Shown piece after piece: positions 24,101 to 31,790 of a DNA stretch of 64,000 nt. A program made the translations under genes and the position numbers. How positions within the stretch are numbered: position 1 is the first letter of the stretch; every line of letters starts with the position of its first letter. A model generated the notes under the pieces. It saw only the letters and a list, made by a program, of their open reading frames with translations, was not told the DNA's origin and made no database searches. Origin of the DNA: Ridgeia piscesae (taxonomy: Eukaryota; Annelida; Polychaeta; Sabellida; Siboglinidae); contig JAODUO010000034.1 in NCBI GenBank assembly GCA_025642075.2, forward strand, positions 275,001 through 339,000. The letters are read 5' to 3'.

Positions 24101-26806
24101 GCTGTTATTAGAGAGCTGTTCTTGTGTCTAGGTGTGGGCTGTGCTGTTGACTGACCTCCTGTTATTAGAGCTGTTGTTGTGTCCAGGTGTGGGTTGTGCT
24201 GTTGACTGACCTGCTGTTATTAGAGAGCTGTTCTTGTGTCCAGGTGTGGGCTGTGCTGTTGACTGACCTGCTGTTATTAGAGCTGTTCTTGTGTCCAGGT
24301 GTGGGTTGTGCTGTTGACTGACCTGCTGTTATTAGAGAGCTGTTCTTGTGTCCAGGTGTGGGCTGTGCTGTTGACTGACCTGCTGTTATTAGAGAGCTGT
24401 TCTTGTGTCTAGGTGTGGGCTGTGCTGTTGACTGACCTGCTGTTATTAGAGCTGTTCTTGTGTCCAGGTGTGGGCTGTGCTGTTGACTGACCTGCTGTTA
24501 TTAGAGAGCTGTTCTTGTGTCCAGGTGTGGGCTGTGCTATTGACTGACCTGCTGTTATTAGAGAGCTGTTCTTGTGTCTAGGTGTGGGCTGTGCTGTTGA
24601 CTGACCTGCTGTTATTAGAGAGCTGTTCTTGTGTCTAGGTGTGGGCTGTGCTGTTGACTGACCTGCTGTTATTAGAGAGCTGTTCTTGTGTCCAGGTGTG
24701 GGCTGTGCTGTTGACTGACCTCCTGTTATTAGAGAGCTGTTCTTGTGTCTAGGTGTGGGCTGTGCTGTTGACTGACCTGCTGTTATTAGAGAGCTGTTCT
24801 TGTGTCCAGGTGTGGGCTGTGCTGTTGACTGACCTCCTGTTATTAGAGAGCTGTTCTTGTGTCCAGGTGTGGGCTGTGCTGTTGACTGACCTCCTGTTAT
24901 TAGAGAGCTGTTCTTGTGTCCAGGTGTGGGCTGTGCTGTTGACTGACCTCCTGTTATTAGAGAGCTGTTCTTGTGTCCAGGTGTGGGCTGTGCTGTTGAC
25001 TGACCTCCTGTTATTAGAGAGCTGTTCTTGTGTGCAGGTGTGGGCTGTGCTGTTGACTGACCTCCTGTTATTAGAGAGCTGTTCTTGTGTCCAGGTGTGG
25101 GCTGTGCTGTTGACTGACCTCTTGTTATTAGAGAGCTGTTCTTGTGTCCAGGTGTGGGCTGTGCTGTTGACTGACCTGTTATTAGAGAGTTGTTCTTGTG
25201 TCCAGGTGTGGGCTGTGCTGTTGACTGACCTCCTGCTGTTGACCCGGCCAGACTCAGATGACCAACTGGTTGTGGTTGACACTCCAGTACTGCTCCATGA
25301 CGTCGTCAGCCATGACTTCTCACGTCCTCACCGTAAGTCAGCAGCCTCTGTGTTCTCTCACATGGCCTGGTGCTGATGAGTTGATGATCAATAGGGTGTG
25401 GTTCCTTATTAGTTCCCAAAAACTAGAAGCAAGATAGTAAAAGTCAAATTACCAGTCCGCCCACATGTTAAAAAAATCCCTGTGGCTCTAGCATGCTCGT
25501 TTGTGTTGACCAAATTGTCTTAAAGAAGCACATTGATCGGTTTTGCAAATATTAGTTGAATGACATTTGTTTATTTTATTTTTATATTAAGTACAACACT
25601 GCAAATATTGATGGTTACAATACAGTGTTTCTTAACCTTAGCTGGCAGCAGCCCAAGTGTTATTCACTGGACTTACATGATGACCAATCCATTTGAATAG
25701 TTAATTTATGATAAGTGGTGATAACACGTGTGAAAGGTGTCTTAATCCTAGTTAGGTTCCATATCACTTGAACATTATGAAACAAGGAACAATATCAACT
25801 AGTTGTAATGCATATGCACATACACCTTCTGACTTTAAAAAAAATATCCGCAGGTCAGCAGGATGCCATCTACGTTTCACTGTTGGTAAAAGAAAATAGT
25901 GCCCTCAATTCTTAACTTGTTTAGTTGCAATCCAAATTAAGTTCTCGTTACAAACGGTATGGGGCTTTTAAAGAACATCCCAAGTTATTAACACACCTAT
26001 ACTATTGTTACTATTTGTAGTAACATTGTACCAAGTAACCAAAAATAGTCATTCATTCAAAATTTGCCGGTTGAACATGTAAGAATTAAAATGGCAAGAA
26101 TAGCACAGTTTGTTAGTCTATATCATCATAGAAAGAGGACACCCTTTGTTAATCTAAACATGATGGAAAGAGTTGGGAAAACTGTAAGATTTTGGTACTG
26201 TTTGAAACATGTCATTGTACCTCAGTTATGTCCTGGTGGTAATACACCTTGTACTAAGGAGGCAGACAAGCTGACAGACAATACTGACTAGCCAAATGGT
26301 TTTGTTTGTTGCGCCTCTGAGCTTGAACCTTTTAAGGATATAGGCACTATAGATGTTTTACAATTATTATTATTATAACGTGTCTAGACGTGTTGACTAA
26401 AGTGATATTTTTCACTGAATGTGTACCTGGAGTGAATAAAAATGGCATCTATTTTTGTTATGGACATTATTAATTATAAACATTGGTAATAATAGTGTGA
26501 TTTATCTGAGTTAAGATTTTAGTCTTCACGTTTTCTATTTACATACCCGAATTAAGCAACGATAAAGTTATTATTTTCTGTTCAAAGAATAAGCTTTGTC
26601 TTAAGTAAAATGTGACTTCTTCATATTCAGCTTCGGAGTTTGTGCTGGCAGTAAGCAGTTGCCATGGTGACGGACACAATTACAAGACACGCTTGTTGAC
26701 GTTCTGTGCACCAAACATTGAACAGAAGACAACATGGAGAAACATTCTTCTGCAGAGACTGAGAAGACAACCTCCTGTCTGTCACAGCAGTGACAGCTTC
26801 TTGTAG
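721..26806 (+). CDS. C2-PDZ-DH-PH protein (RGS3-like N-terminus, RhoGEF-like C-terminus), 3' part of gene
   Basis: Fifteen exons join with matching phases: 721-793, 3316-3421, 10631-10686, 11188-11269, 11640-11745, 12334-12658, 13999-14178, 16096-16197, 17173-17280, 20398-20457, 21244-21325, 21966-22228, 22791-22862, 25206-25332, 26631-26806 (stop TAG 26804-26806). They encode about 638 residues; the 5' end lies outside the window. All chosen introns are GT-AG. Domain order is end of a C2 domain, PDZ, a serine-rich linker, DH, a second Ser-rich linker, PH. C2 plus adjacent PDZ is typical of RGS3, whereas DH-PH modules activate Rho GTPases at membranes. The likely role is a membrane-recruited Rho regulator, but the DH conserved region 3 is degenerate (see that entry), so exchange activity is uncertain. 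Introns are loaded with minisatellites. No vertebrate orthologue with this exact architecture comes to mind, so no symbol is given. Confidence 0.85.
1255..3315. repeat. About 31-bp GT-rich minisatellite ending at a splice acceptor
   Basis: Unit of 29-31 bp built from gacatgtagcggtgtgtg plus ttgtagggtgtgt, roughly 65-70 copies with many substitutions and 2-bp length variants. It occupies most of the intron 794-3315 and its last copy supplies the tgttgtag acceptor of the exon at 3316. Long open frames on the minus strand (hundreds of residues of [15 protein letters not shown] repeats) are artefacts of a stop-poor tandem repeat. The left flank (950-1255) is a degenerate tract of related gtgacaggtagc-like motifs. 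Confidence 0.95.
3684..5578. repeat. 48-bp minisatellite, roughly 40 units, with an indel-rich core
   Basis: The unit begins gagcttgatcactttgctag and continues ctacaggctagaccactaga plus gtattgtc. Units at 3690-4360 and 5150-5575 are nearly identical. Units between about 4370 and 5150 carry many scattered 1-5 base deletions and one foreign segment (about 4368-4400). It lies in the intron 3422-10630. Confidence 0.96.
5579..6763 (+). other. Intron sequence between two minisatellites, with a (TA)n run
   Basis: No exon is supported here. Short open frames (for example 5912-6112) have no recognisable domain or splice context. A (TA)n microsatellite of about 90 bp lies at 6277-6366, followed by unremarkable sequence leading to the 17-bp array. 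Confidence 0.6.
6277..6366. repeat. (TA)n microsatellite
   Basis: Uninterrupted TA dinucleotide run of about 45 repeats. Confidence 0.98.
6764..7856. repeat. 17-bp minisatellite, about 64 units
   Basis: Unit ggactactggtgtggtt with variants tgactactggtgtggtt and ggcctactggtgtggtt. Since 17 is not a multiple of 3, all forward frames translate to WLDYWCG-type repeats without stops, which explains several spurious open frames. It lies in the intron 3422-10630. Confidence 0.97.
7857..10630 (+). other. Intron remainder, no exon recognised
   Basis: Mostly AT-rich sequence with a (TA)n run at about 9308-9361 and a small cluster of taataacaggtag repeats at 9120-9170. Open frames at 7938-8270 (-), 8900-9097 (+) and 10084-10269 (-) have no family resemblance. 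Phases of the exons on either side (3316-3421 ending phase 1, 10631 starting phase 1) already match, so no extra exon is required. Confidence 0.6.
9308..9361. repeat. (TA)n microsatellite
   Basis: TA dinucleotide run with one interruption (aaatata) near 9321. Confidence 0.95.
10631..12658 (+). CDS. Four exons encoding the PDZ domain and Ser-rich linker
   Basis: Exons 10631-10686, 11188-11269, 11640-11745 and 12334-12658. The PDZ begins with [20 protein letters not shown], where GGFAFSI is the carboxylate-binding-loop region (usual form GLGF; here G-F-A-F). It continues with [20 protein letters not shown] and [11 protein letters not shown] and ends about RPYGSK (12380). The linker (to 12658) is polar, with [13 protein letters not shown] as a possible kinase-type site. 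The PDZ most resembles the first PDZ of RGS3-type proteins in having PVRV after the loop. PDZ domains bind C-terminal peptides of membrane or scaffold proteins; the ligand is unknown. Confidence 0.9.
10782..10860 (+). repeat. Dispersed repeat, inverted partner at 16594-16673
   Basis: About 79 bp, including gatttaggcacaataagtta, is closely matched in reverse complement by 16594-16673. Both copies are intronic in the same gene. The family is unidentified; it may be a remnant of a dispersed transposable element. Confidence 0.8.
12775..12990 (+). mobile_element. Diverged SINE fragment (same family as 46000-46327)
   Basis: Sequence from about 12795 follows the 3' two thirds of the tRNA-derived SINE at 46000: the landmarks are attgctcca, atggctatagacagtggtgg, tccca-gagaagtt, ttgaacaagtct, ggcagtgctgaggactgga and acaagaactt. 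The tRNA-like head with A and B boxes is absent or unrecognisable. It lies in the intron 12659-13998. Confidence 0.75.
13250..13797. repeat. 42-bp minisatellite, about 13 units
   Basis: The unit contains ccatctgtacatgtgctgcc plus acccagtgaccaccatgtta and ca. The period of 42 is a multiple of three, which makes several frames open on both strands; these are not genes. It lies in the intron 12659-13998. Confidence 0.95.
13999..22228 (+). CDS. DH (RhoGEF) domain exons and following Ser-rich linker
   Basis: Exons 13999-14178, 16096-16197, 17173-17280, 20398-20457 and 21244-21325 encode the DH domain; exon 21966-22228 adds a Ser/Thr-rich linker ([16 protein letters not shown]). Conserved region 1 is visible as [12 protein letters not shown]...RPL, the next helix as [19 protein letters not shown], and region 2 as [18 protein letters not shown] and FDSFLK. 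Region 3, normally P-x-Q-R-I-x-x-Y-x-L-L-L, reads [16 protein letters not shown] across the exon 20398-20457/21244-21325 junction. It aligns without gaps but lacks the Q-R and Y residues. DH domains accelerate GDP release from Rho GTPases; the altered region 3 makes activity doubtful. Confidence 0.82.
14585..16090. repeat. 50-bp minisatellite, about 30 units, abutting a splice acceptor
   Basis: The unit contains acttccctgtgtcttgacca, ttggcctttgtcagtctta and ctggacatgta. The final unit reads acatgtaacttccctgtcttgcag and supplies the polypyrimidine tract of the exon at 16096. Variant units with an extra taat insert occur near the 3' end (about 15890 and 16045). Confidence 0.97.
16198..17172 (+). 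other. Intron, no gene; contains the inverted dispersed repeat copy
   Basis: Holds the 16594-16673 repeat and otherwise AT-rich sequence. A short open frame running out of the exon at 16096 into this intron (to 16377) is read-through, not coding. Confidence 0.6.
16594..16673 (-). repeat. Inverted partner of the 10782-10860 repeat
   Basis: The reverse complement matches 10782-10860 over its full length with about ten differences. Confidence 0.8.
17715..17935 (-). mobile_element. Probable remnant of a LINE 3' end
   Basis: In reverse orientation the segment resembles the C-terminal tail of RTE-like LINE reverse transcriptases, with a weak G-R-P-R-like stretch and W-containing tail, as also seen more clearly at 29650-29800. 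Stops interrupt it. It directly precedes the 40-bp array and its last bases (ggtccatttccatcttatga) form the first array unit. Confidence 0.4.
17938..20330. repeat. 40-bp minisatellite, about 60 units
   Basis: The unit contains catttccatcttatgacttg plus ttcacgattacatctgtgac. Three subtypes alternate (catttccatc, cattaccttc, cattgccttc), and a 29-bp short unit lacking tacatct recurs every several units. It fills most of the intron 17281-20397. The seed is probably the adjacent LINE-like remnant. Confidence 0.97.
21074..21131. repeat. (TA)n microsatellite
   Basis: TA-rich run in the intron 20458-21243. Confidence 0.95.
21490..21812. repeat. Polypyrimidine (CCCTCC)n-type tract, about 320 bp
   Basis: The + strand is almost purely C and T, first ccccctcccc-like, then ctcccattccctcttc-like units. 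It lies in the intron 21326-21965. Arg/Gly- and Pro-rich open frames in every phase are composition artefacts. Such homopurine-homopyrimidine mirror tracts can form triplex (H-)DNA. Confidence 0.97.
22365..22545 (+). mobile_element. Diverged SINE 3' fragment
   Basis: Same family as 46000-46327: landmarks are gagtacctggttataaacag, tggtggat, ttcgattgaacgagtct, gcagtgctaaagattggata and atataagaactta. The tRNA-like head is missing. It lies in the intron 22229-22790. Confidence 0.75.
22791..26806 (+). CDS. PH-domain exons and C-terminus of the RhoGEF-like gene
   Basis: Exons 22791-22862, 25206-25332 and 26631-26806. The PH domain reads [52 protein letters not shown]..., ending in the C-terminal helix with the invariant Trp ([15 protein letters not shown]). 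PH domains beside DH domains bind phosphoinositides or partner proteins and tune exchange activity. The exon at 25206 starts inside the 57-bp tandem array; the acceptor at 25204-25205 was chosen because it is the last one and gives a continuous PH fold. The stop follows 16 residues after the helix. Confidence 0.88.
22905..23675. repeat. 45-bp minisatellite, about 17 units, close to a splice donor
   Basis: The unit contains ttgtcaccagataaaggaca, gtcattgttgtgtcgtctta and tataa. The first bases of the intron after the donor at 22863 (gtatgtcatcttatgtaact then gtgtcacca) already resemble the unit, suggesting that it arose from donor-proximal sequence. Confidence 0.95.
23847..25235 (+). repeat. 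57-bp tandem array of a 3' splice site plus exon start, about 24 units
   Basis: Each unit consists of 30 bp identical or nearly identical to the first ten codons of the PH exon ([10 protein letters not shown]) followed by 27 bp matching the end of the intron (ttattagagagctgttcttg then tgtccag). The last eight units (24753-25205; seven of 57 bp and one of 54 bp) contain no stop and are in frame with the exon at 25206. Several upstream units end in tctag instead of tccag, which puts an in-frame TAG at the junction, and a few carry 2-bp deletions. Confidence 0.95.
25333..26630 (+). other. Last intron, includes LINE 3' tail
   Basis: AT-rich intron. An open frame at 26064-26291 has no recognised domain. 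At 26304-26380 lies a short LINE 3' tail. Confidence 0.6.
26304..26380 (+). mobile_element. Short 3' tail of an L2-like LINE
   Basis: Shares tgcgcctctgagcttga, aaggatataggc and a terminal (att)n run with the 3' end of the LINE at 61650-62352 (gcgccactgagcttgatttt, gaggatattggcgc, (tta)n). It is extremely 5'-truncated. Confidence 0.65.
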
Positions 26807-26897
26807 GAGTCGGTGGATGTCAGCAGAGTGGAGGGGATAATTTCTGTGTCATTGTAGCAATGTGGACAGATTCTTGAGCACGTCACGTTTTTGGCAC

Positions 26898-26964
26898 TGA
26901 CGCACACACGCACACATGCACACACGCACACACACACACACACACAGCGACATATATATATAAT

Positions 26965-27015
<51 letters not shown>

Positions 27016-27028
27016 ATAATATATATAT
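26898..27028. repeat. (CA)n and (TA)n compound microsatellite
   Basis: cacacacgcacacatgcaca at about 26901-26945, followed by TA-rich runs to 27028. It lies in the presumed 3' UTR; open frames across it on the minus strand are artefacts. Confidence 0.9.
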
Positions 27029-27329
27029 ACACATTGTATATACATGTATAAACACTCACCCGCAGGTACATGCATGCACACACAAAGTTAAAACACCCAC
27101 ACACTACCAACGTTGTATATGAACACTTAGCCAGTTTCTAAGTCACAAATCCTGTGAATAGTGGATAAGTTTAAATAAATGTTTGGTTGTACAGTTTCTG
27201 TTTCTCCTTACCGCTATTTTATTTTTAAAGTGTATTATTTCGTTTTTATTGCATATTGTTTTAGAAAATGACAGTGAAAAACTTGTCATGTTAATATTAC
27301 TTAATGGACTTAATTAACAAAATATTAGT

Positions 27330-27515
27330 GTTCTATGTAGAACTGTGAATGTCTGTGGCATAACAGTGAATGTCCGTTGCATAAGATTGAATGTAAGTTG
27401 CATAACAGTGAATGTAAGTTGCATAACAGTGAGTGTAACTTGAGTAAGGGGAAATGGCATTTGTGTAAGAGTGACTGCCACTGATCTAAGAGTGAATGTT
27501 GGTGGTTCACATGTG
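27330..27515. repeat. Degenerate 21-bp tandem repeat
   Basis: Units resembling aacagtgaatgtaagttgcat repeat about eight times with substitutions. It lies in the presumed 3' UTR or downstream flank. Confidence 0.85.
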
Positions 27516-27820
27516 ACTGGAGCATGCTTTGTTATTTGTCTTGTCTGCATTTGTTAGAGTGTAATTTATTGTGTTATTGAATTCTAGTTTTTCATTTCAC
27601 TGATCCATCTATCACATTACAAGCAAGAGGTGGTGAAAATGTCCAGTGCATTGTGCAACTCAGTGACACAGAATTTGAAGGTTTTGGACTGCACCAAATA
27701 ATCTAGCTTTGGATAATCTGTTTTACTAACCTCCACGATATAGGCTTGTTTAATACGGAGTTGTTGAATGAGTTGTTATTTGTTGTTGTTTGTACAATAA
27801 AATGTGTATCATTCTAAATG

Positions 27821-29340
27821 CCTTGTCAAGTATTTTTTTTAAATCCTGTTTGTTCAGGTTTATGGGAGAGTAATAGTGCCCCTGGAAGACTTGTTTATTT
27901 GAGCAATTTTGTTAGTAACCACATAATTAATACTGAACTGTACCTACTTTATAAACGACTGAGTTTCCAAGGTTGACATAAACTACCAAACCAAACCTAC
28001 CAAATGTCTTGGTTCAAATTTTTACTCGGGCAGTACTCTTACTGTTACCGCACTAGACACAGCAGGGAATGTTGTGGGAAAGATTATATTTTGCATGGAT
28101 CACTATATGCATCCGTACGTTAGAACTCTGCTTCAAGCTATAGAGACAATTAATTTGTCGTTGCCATTAACAATGAGCAAGTGTTAGCGAAGAGCAGCGC
28201 GCGTCGGCAGAATACAGGGTGTTAAAGGGAGGATTCCAGCTATTCTGTCCAGAAATGGCCGAGCAGTAATTATTAGCGGAAAGTATGCTGACTAGAACGT
28301 GGGAAAGTTAAATGTCAGAGGGTATTGCGATTAACTCTGCTCACTTCGGCATTATTGCCAATCAATTTTGTTTTCAATCTGCAAGTTTTGTTTATCATTT
28401 GAACGTTGTGGAGACTGAATCTTTCAAGTTGCGAACATTGTTCCGAGCTTAATAAAGTAACTGAACACACATTGGCAGACAGTAGGCTTTAAACCTGAAG
28501 ATGCATGTTGTAGTCATGAGAACGAACATTAGTTGAACAAATAAAAACTTAGAGATCGCATGTATAAAAGTCAAACTCTGTGCAATTGCCTTTCTCGGGA
28601 AGTGTGACATTTCATGCAGAAGATGTCGAAATACCTAACGTGAGATTGCACCCGCCGGCGGCTACAGAAAGGGCATGTTGAGGATGCGTATCAGCGGCGT
28701 GGAATGAATACATTAATCCTGGGGCGGAGCCGGGTCTTCGTCGGAACGAAATTAATATTGAGGCGTCGGAACGAAACTAAGCGTAATTATTGGCGACTGA
28801 ACTGGAGCTATAGACCCCCACTGGTGTCTCGCGCTGTCGGGTCATCGTGACATCGGAACAACGCCGGAACACCGGGCTGCAGGACGATGCTGGACGTCTT
28901 ACGCCACCGTGCCTTCGTCAATTCAGAGTCTCCATCTTGAAGTTAGGCTAGATTCGATCGGCTTACGAGTGCGTCTCGTTGTCACGCAAGAAGAGAAGGT
29001 TAGCTGTTACCGAAGTAGAGTCTTGTGGTGCGTGCTGCGTGTCAGATGTTCCCATTTCCGCGCGACAGGAAAGTCGCTGTACGTGCTGGTTTAGACAGTG
29101 TCAACCAGCACCAGGTTTGCATGGCCAGCAGCCCCGGCTTGCGAGGATAGTGGAAATATAGAACAACAGTTTCTTTTTATAACAAAACAATGTGGGCTTC
29201 GCATATCGACAAAACAGGCACTTCCCTTGATTATAACAACACAATTGTAACATTGATACTGTAAATCAATAACAATGTGAGCTTATGGTGTTAACATGAT
29301 ACCATGTCCAATGCCAAACCTACTGCCGTAATTAGGATCC
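27821..29340. other. Intergenic, no gene recognised
   Basis: No family is recognisable. GC content rises around 28600-29100, where short overlapping open frames (28909-29094, 28979-29161) exist without domains or splice support. Confidence 0.5.
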
Positions 29341-29344
29341 AACA

Positions 29345-29622
29345 GGGCCTGTGTGTCACGATACATGGCGAGACTCCGCTAGCCTGGAGCTGATTGGGGA
29401 TAGGCGACAAAAATCAACGGTGACAGTTGTAGTTTTCGACTGACGAAAATTACCTAAAGCGATTGGGGATGTTTTCTTAGTAATTATATATTACAGTAGT
29501 CATCTTAGCAGTATAGTCATATGGTTAGATACCAGTTCGGATGGCAGATTTACGTAACAGCAAAAGCTAATAAAATATGGATTATAGTCATCAACGCCGT
29601 TTCTGTTATATCATACTAGGAA
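29345..29622 (+). repeat. Copy of the 5' end of the LINE at 53923
   Basis: Begins agggcctgtgtgtcacgata and shares blocks such as gacagttgtagttt, gcgattggggatgtttt, tcggatggcagatttacg and ttctgttatatcatacta with 34521-34810. Shorter matches extend to 53923-54070. It ends where a minus-strand LINE 3' end begins. Confidence 0.8.
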
Positions 29623-29639
29623 ACTTGTATACTACTTAC

Positions 29640-31520
29640 TGCCTGTCACGCTGACTAGCGTTGAGGGCAGCGACGATGTTCCTCCCTTCCCGATCTCTCA
29701 ATCATGCCCCAACTGTGTCTTGCCTCCTTCATCTCTATGTCCACTGTTTGGCGCCATGTTGTTTTCGGACGCCCTCTCTTTCTTTTCTCTTCAGGGGTCC
29801 AGCGCACTGCGGTTGTGGCAATGGATGTGACTTCTTTTCGGAGCGAGTGGTCAATCCACTATCACCGTCTTCTGGTGATGGTGGTTCGCATACTCTCCTG
29901 ATTGGTCTCTTTCAGTATTTGCTCATTTGAACTTTTTCTGGGTCGGAACACAGTTAGGTTTCTCCGGAGACTGAGTGTGTGGAAGGAGGATAGTCTGAAG
30001 ACGTCTTGCTCCGTCATGCGTCAGCACTCTGATACGCAAAGAACGGTACCTTTGTACGTGGCTTATATTGTATTGATTTTGATTCCGCCTTTATGCTCAT
30101 GAAAACACCTCTGGCCTTATTCAGTCGGCTCTGAATGTCCATGCTTGCACCTCTATCCTGGCTAATGACGGTGCCCAAGAATGTGAAGGTGTTAGTACTT
30201 GTTAGTTCAGACTGCCCGACCAGCACTGCTGAAGGACGTGGGATACTCACGTCATCACTGTTTTCTTGGCAAATTTTTAGGACAATTTGTTGGCTGAAAG
30301 TGTTAAGCCTTGTTGTCTTTCTCTTGTATGTGACAACGAGTGTGCGACAACAGAGCAAGGTCATCAGCAATATCTAGGGCTTCAGCAATATCTAGGGCTT
30401 CTAGAATAGGAAAAAGCGTCCATCTGATACTTCTTGGTTTGCTTTTTGTTGCACGTCGTAGTACCCAGTCAATGACAATGTTGAAGAGGATGTAAAGTTT
30501 GAATAAACGTTTCGAAAGAAATTGACAATCTCGATTGGAATCCCGTATGCTCTCAATTTTCGCCATACACTTTCCCTGTGAATGCTATCAAATGCCTTTT
30601 TAAAGTCAGTAAAGTTGATATATAACTGTTTTGCCATTCTGAACACTGATAAATATTTGGTCTGTGCATCCGCATTCTCTACGGTATCCCGCTTTTTCTT
30701 TCCTGAGAGCGTCCTCAATAGCATATGTCATTCGTTTGACCATTATTTTGCATACTTGGTACAGATAGAAGGGTAATTCCACGCCAGTTATTGCAATCAC
30801 CTAATGATCCTTTTTTTGGAACCTGATTATCACACCTTTGTTCCATTCATCTGGTATTCTATCCACCCCGTGGCCATACTGCTGTGAAACCATGGGTCAA
30901 GATGGAATCTGCTAGGTGTGGGTCTGCTTTAAACAGTTCGGCATTGATATGGCCTTGGCCAGAGGCTTTACCGTTCTACAAGGACTTGGTGGTGGCGTTG
31001 CTCTCCTCTTTAGTAGGTAAACCTTCTTGAGCATCTTGAAAGTGTGCTTCTTCGTCGGGTGGTGGTTTGTTTAGTATTTCTTGGAAATGTTCGGTCCAGC
31101 GTATTTCCTGCTCCTTTTCCGTTGTCAATTGGTTACCTTGCTTATCATTGACCAGCGTGTTCTTGGTTGTATGGTCTTCGTTAGCTTGTAGACCGTTCCT
31201 TGTTCATTGCGCACGGCTGGCTCCTCCGCTTGTGTTCCCAGGTCCTCAAGGTGTGTTCGATTATCTGCTCTCACTAGTCTTTTTCATCCTCCCCCTGTTA
31301 GCATCTCTGTAGTTGTCTTGGAACCTTTCCTCTATCTTCAGTGACCTTGCAACTAGTACTTTCTTCTTCATCTCCCTTCTCATTCCAATGGCTTCCCATG
31401 TGTCAGGGGTCATCCAGGCCTTTCGTTTCCTTGTTCGTATCCTAGGCGTTACATGCTGGTATCTTAGTCAAAGGCAGTGTTTCTGCTCAATTTCTAATTG
31501 GAAGCACGCACGCACGCACG
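29640..31520 (-). mobile_element. 5'-truncated RTE-like LINE with decayed reverse transcriptase
   Basis: On the minus strand, fragments of a reverse transcriptase run from about 31300 down to 30000. Recognisable pieces are NWRGI-like sequence near 30800, INFTDFKKAFDSIHRESVWR (30560-30620), a distal stretch STNTFTFLGTVISQDRGA (30150-30210) and a terminal GRPKTTWRQTVDIEMKEARH near 29700-29770. The F-x-D-x-x-K-A-F-D-S motif is RT motif A. Stops and frameshifts separate the pieces and no endonuclease domain is visible, so the copy is dead. The order of motifs places its 3' end at about 29640. Assignment to the RTE-like group rests on the GRP-x-TTWR tail and is provisional. Confidence 0.75.
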
Positions 31521-31694
31521 CACTAAAACACACCTTACGCTTAGTAAAGGGGAACATAGATATGTGGTTATATGTAATGATAGAAGTACATCGGCAATAA
31601 TTCAATTTCCAGTCACGTGACGTCCGGCTTGACCACATATTCTGTTCTTAGGATGCACATTATTTTCTTTTGCAACGATGTTGGTAGACATGGT

Positions 31695-31790
31695 CTATAC
31701 TTAATAATAATAATACAATTTATTTATATATAGCGCCCGAATCAATAGTATTGCTCTCAGGCGCTTTACATAAATGTATAATTAGAAGGT
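31695..31790 (-). mobile_element. Short SINE/LINE tail
   Basis: Read on the minus strand: ttatgtaaagcgcctgagag, caatactattgattcgggcg, ctatataaataaattgtatt and (att)n. The pattern gcgc...ctatataaat...(att)n is the usual 3' end of short retroposons in such genomes. Confidence 0.6.

Larger units (their letters stand above)
26807..27820 (+). promoter_or_regulatory. Probable 3' UTR with two polyadenylation signals
   Basis: AATAAA motifs lie at 27174-27179 and 27796-27801, about 370 and 990 bp after the stop at 26806. The second is preceded by a T/G-rich stretch. Between them are CA and TA microsatellites and a 21-bp repeat. The actual cleavage site is not determinable by eye. Confidence 0.5.

Noticed and set aside
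28860..29161. Two overlapping 60-codon frames in a GC-richer patch
   Set aside because: No domain, no splice support, and neither frame is favoured by composition.
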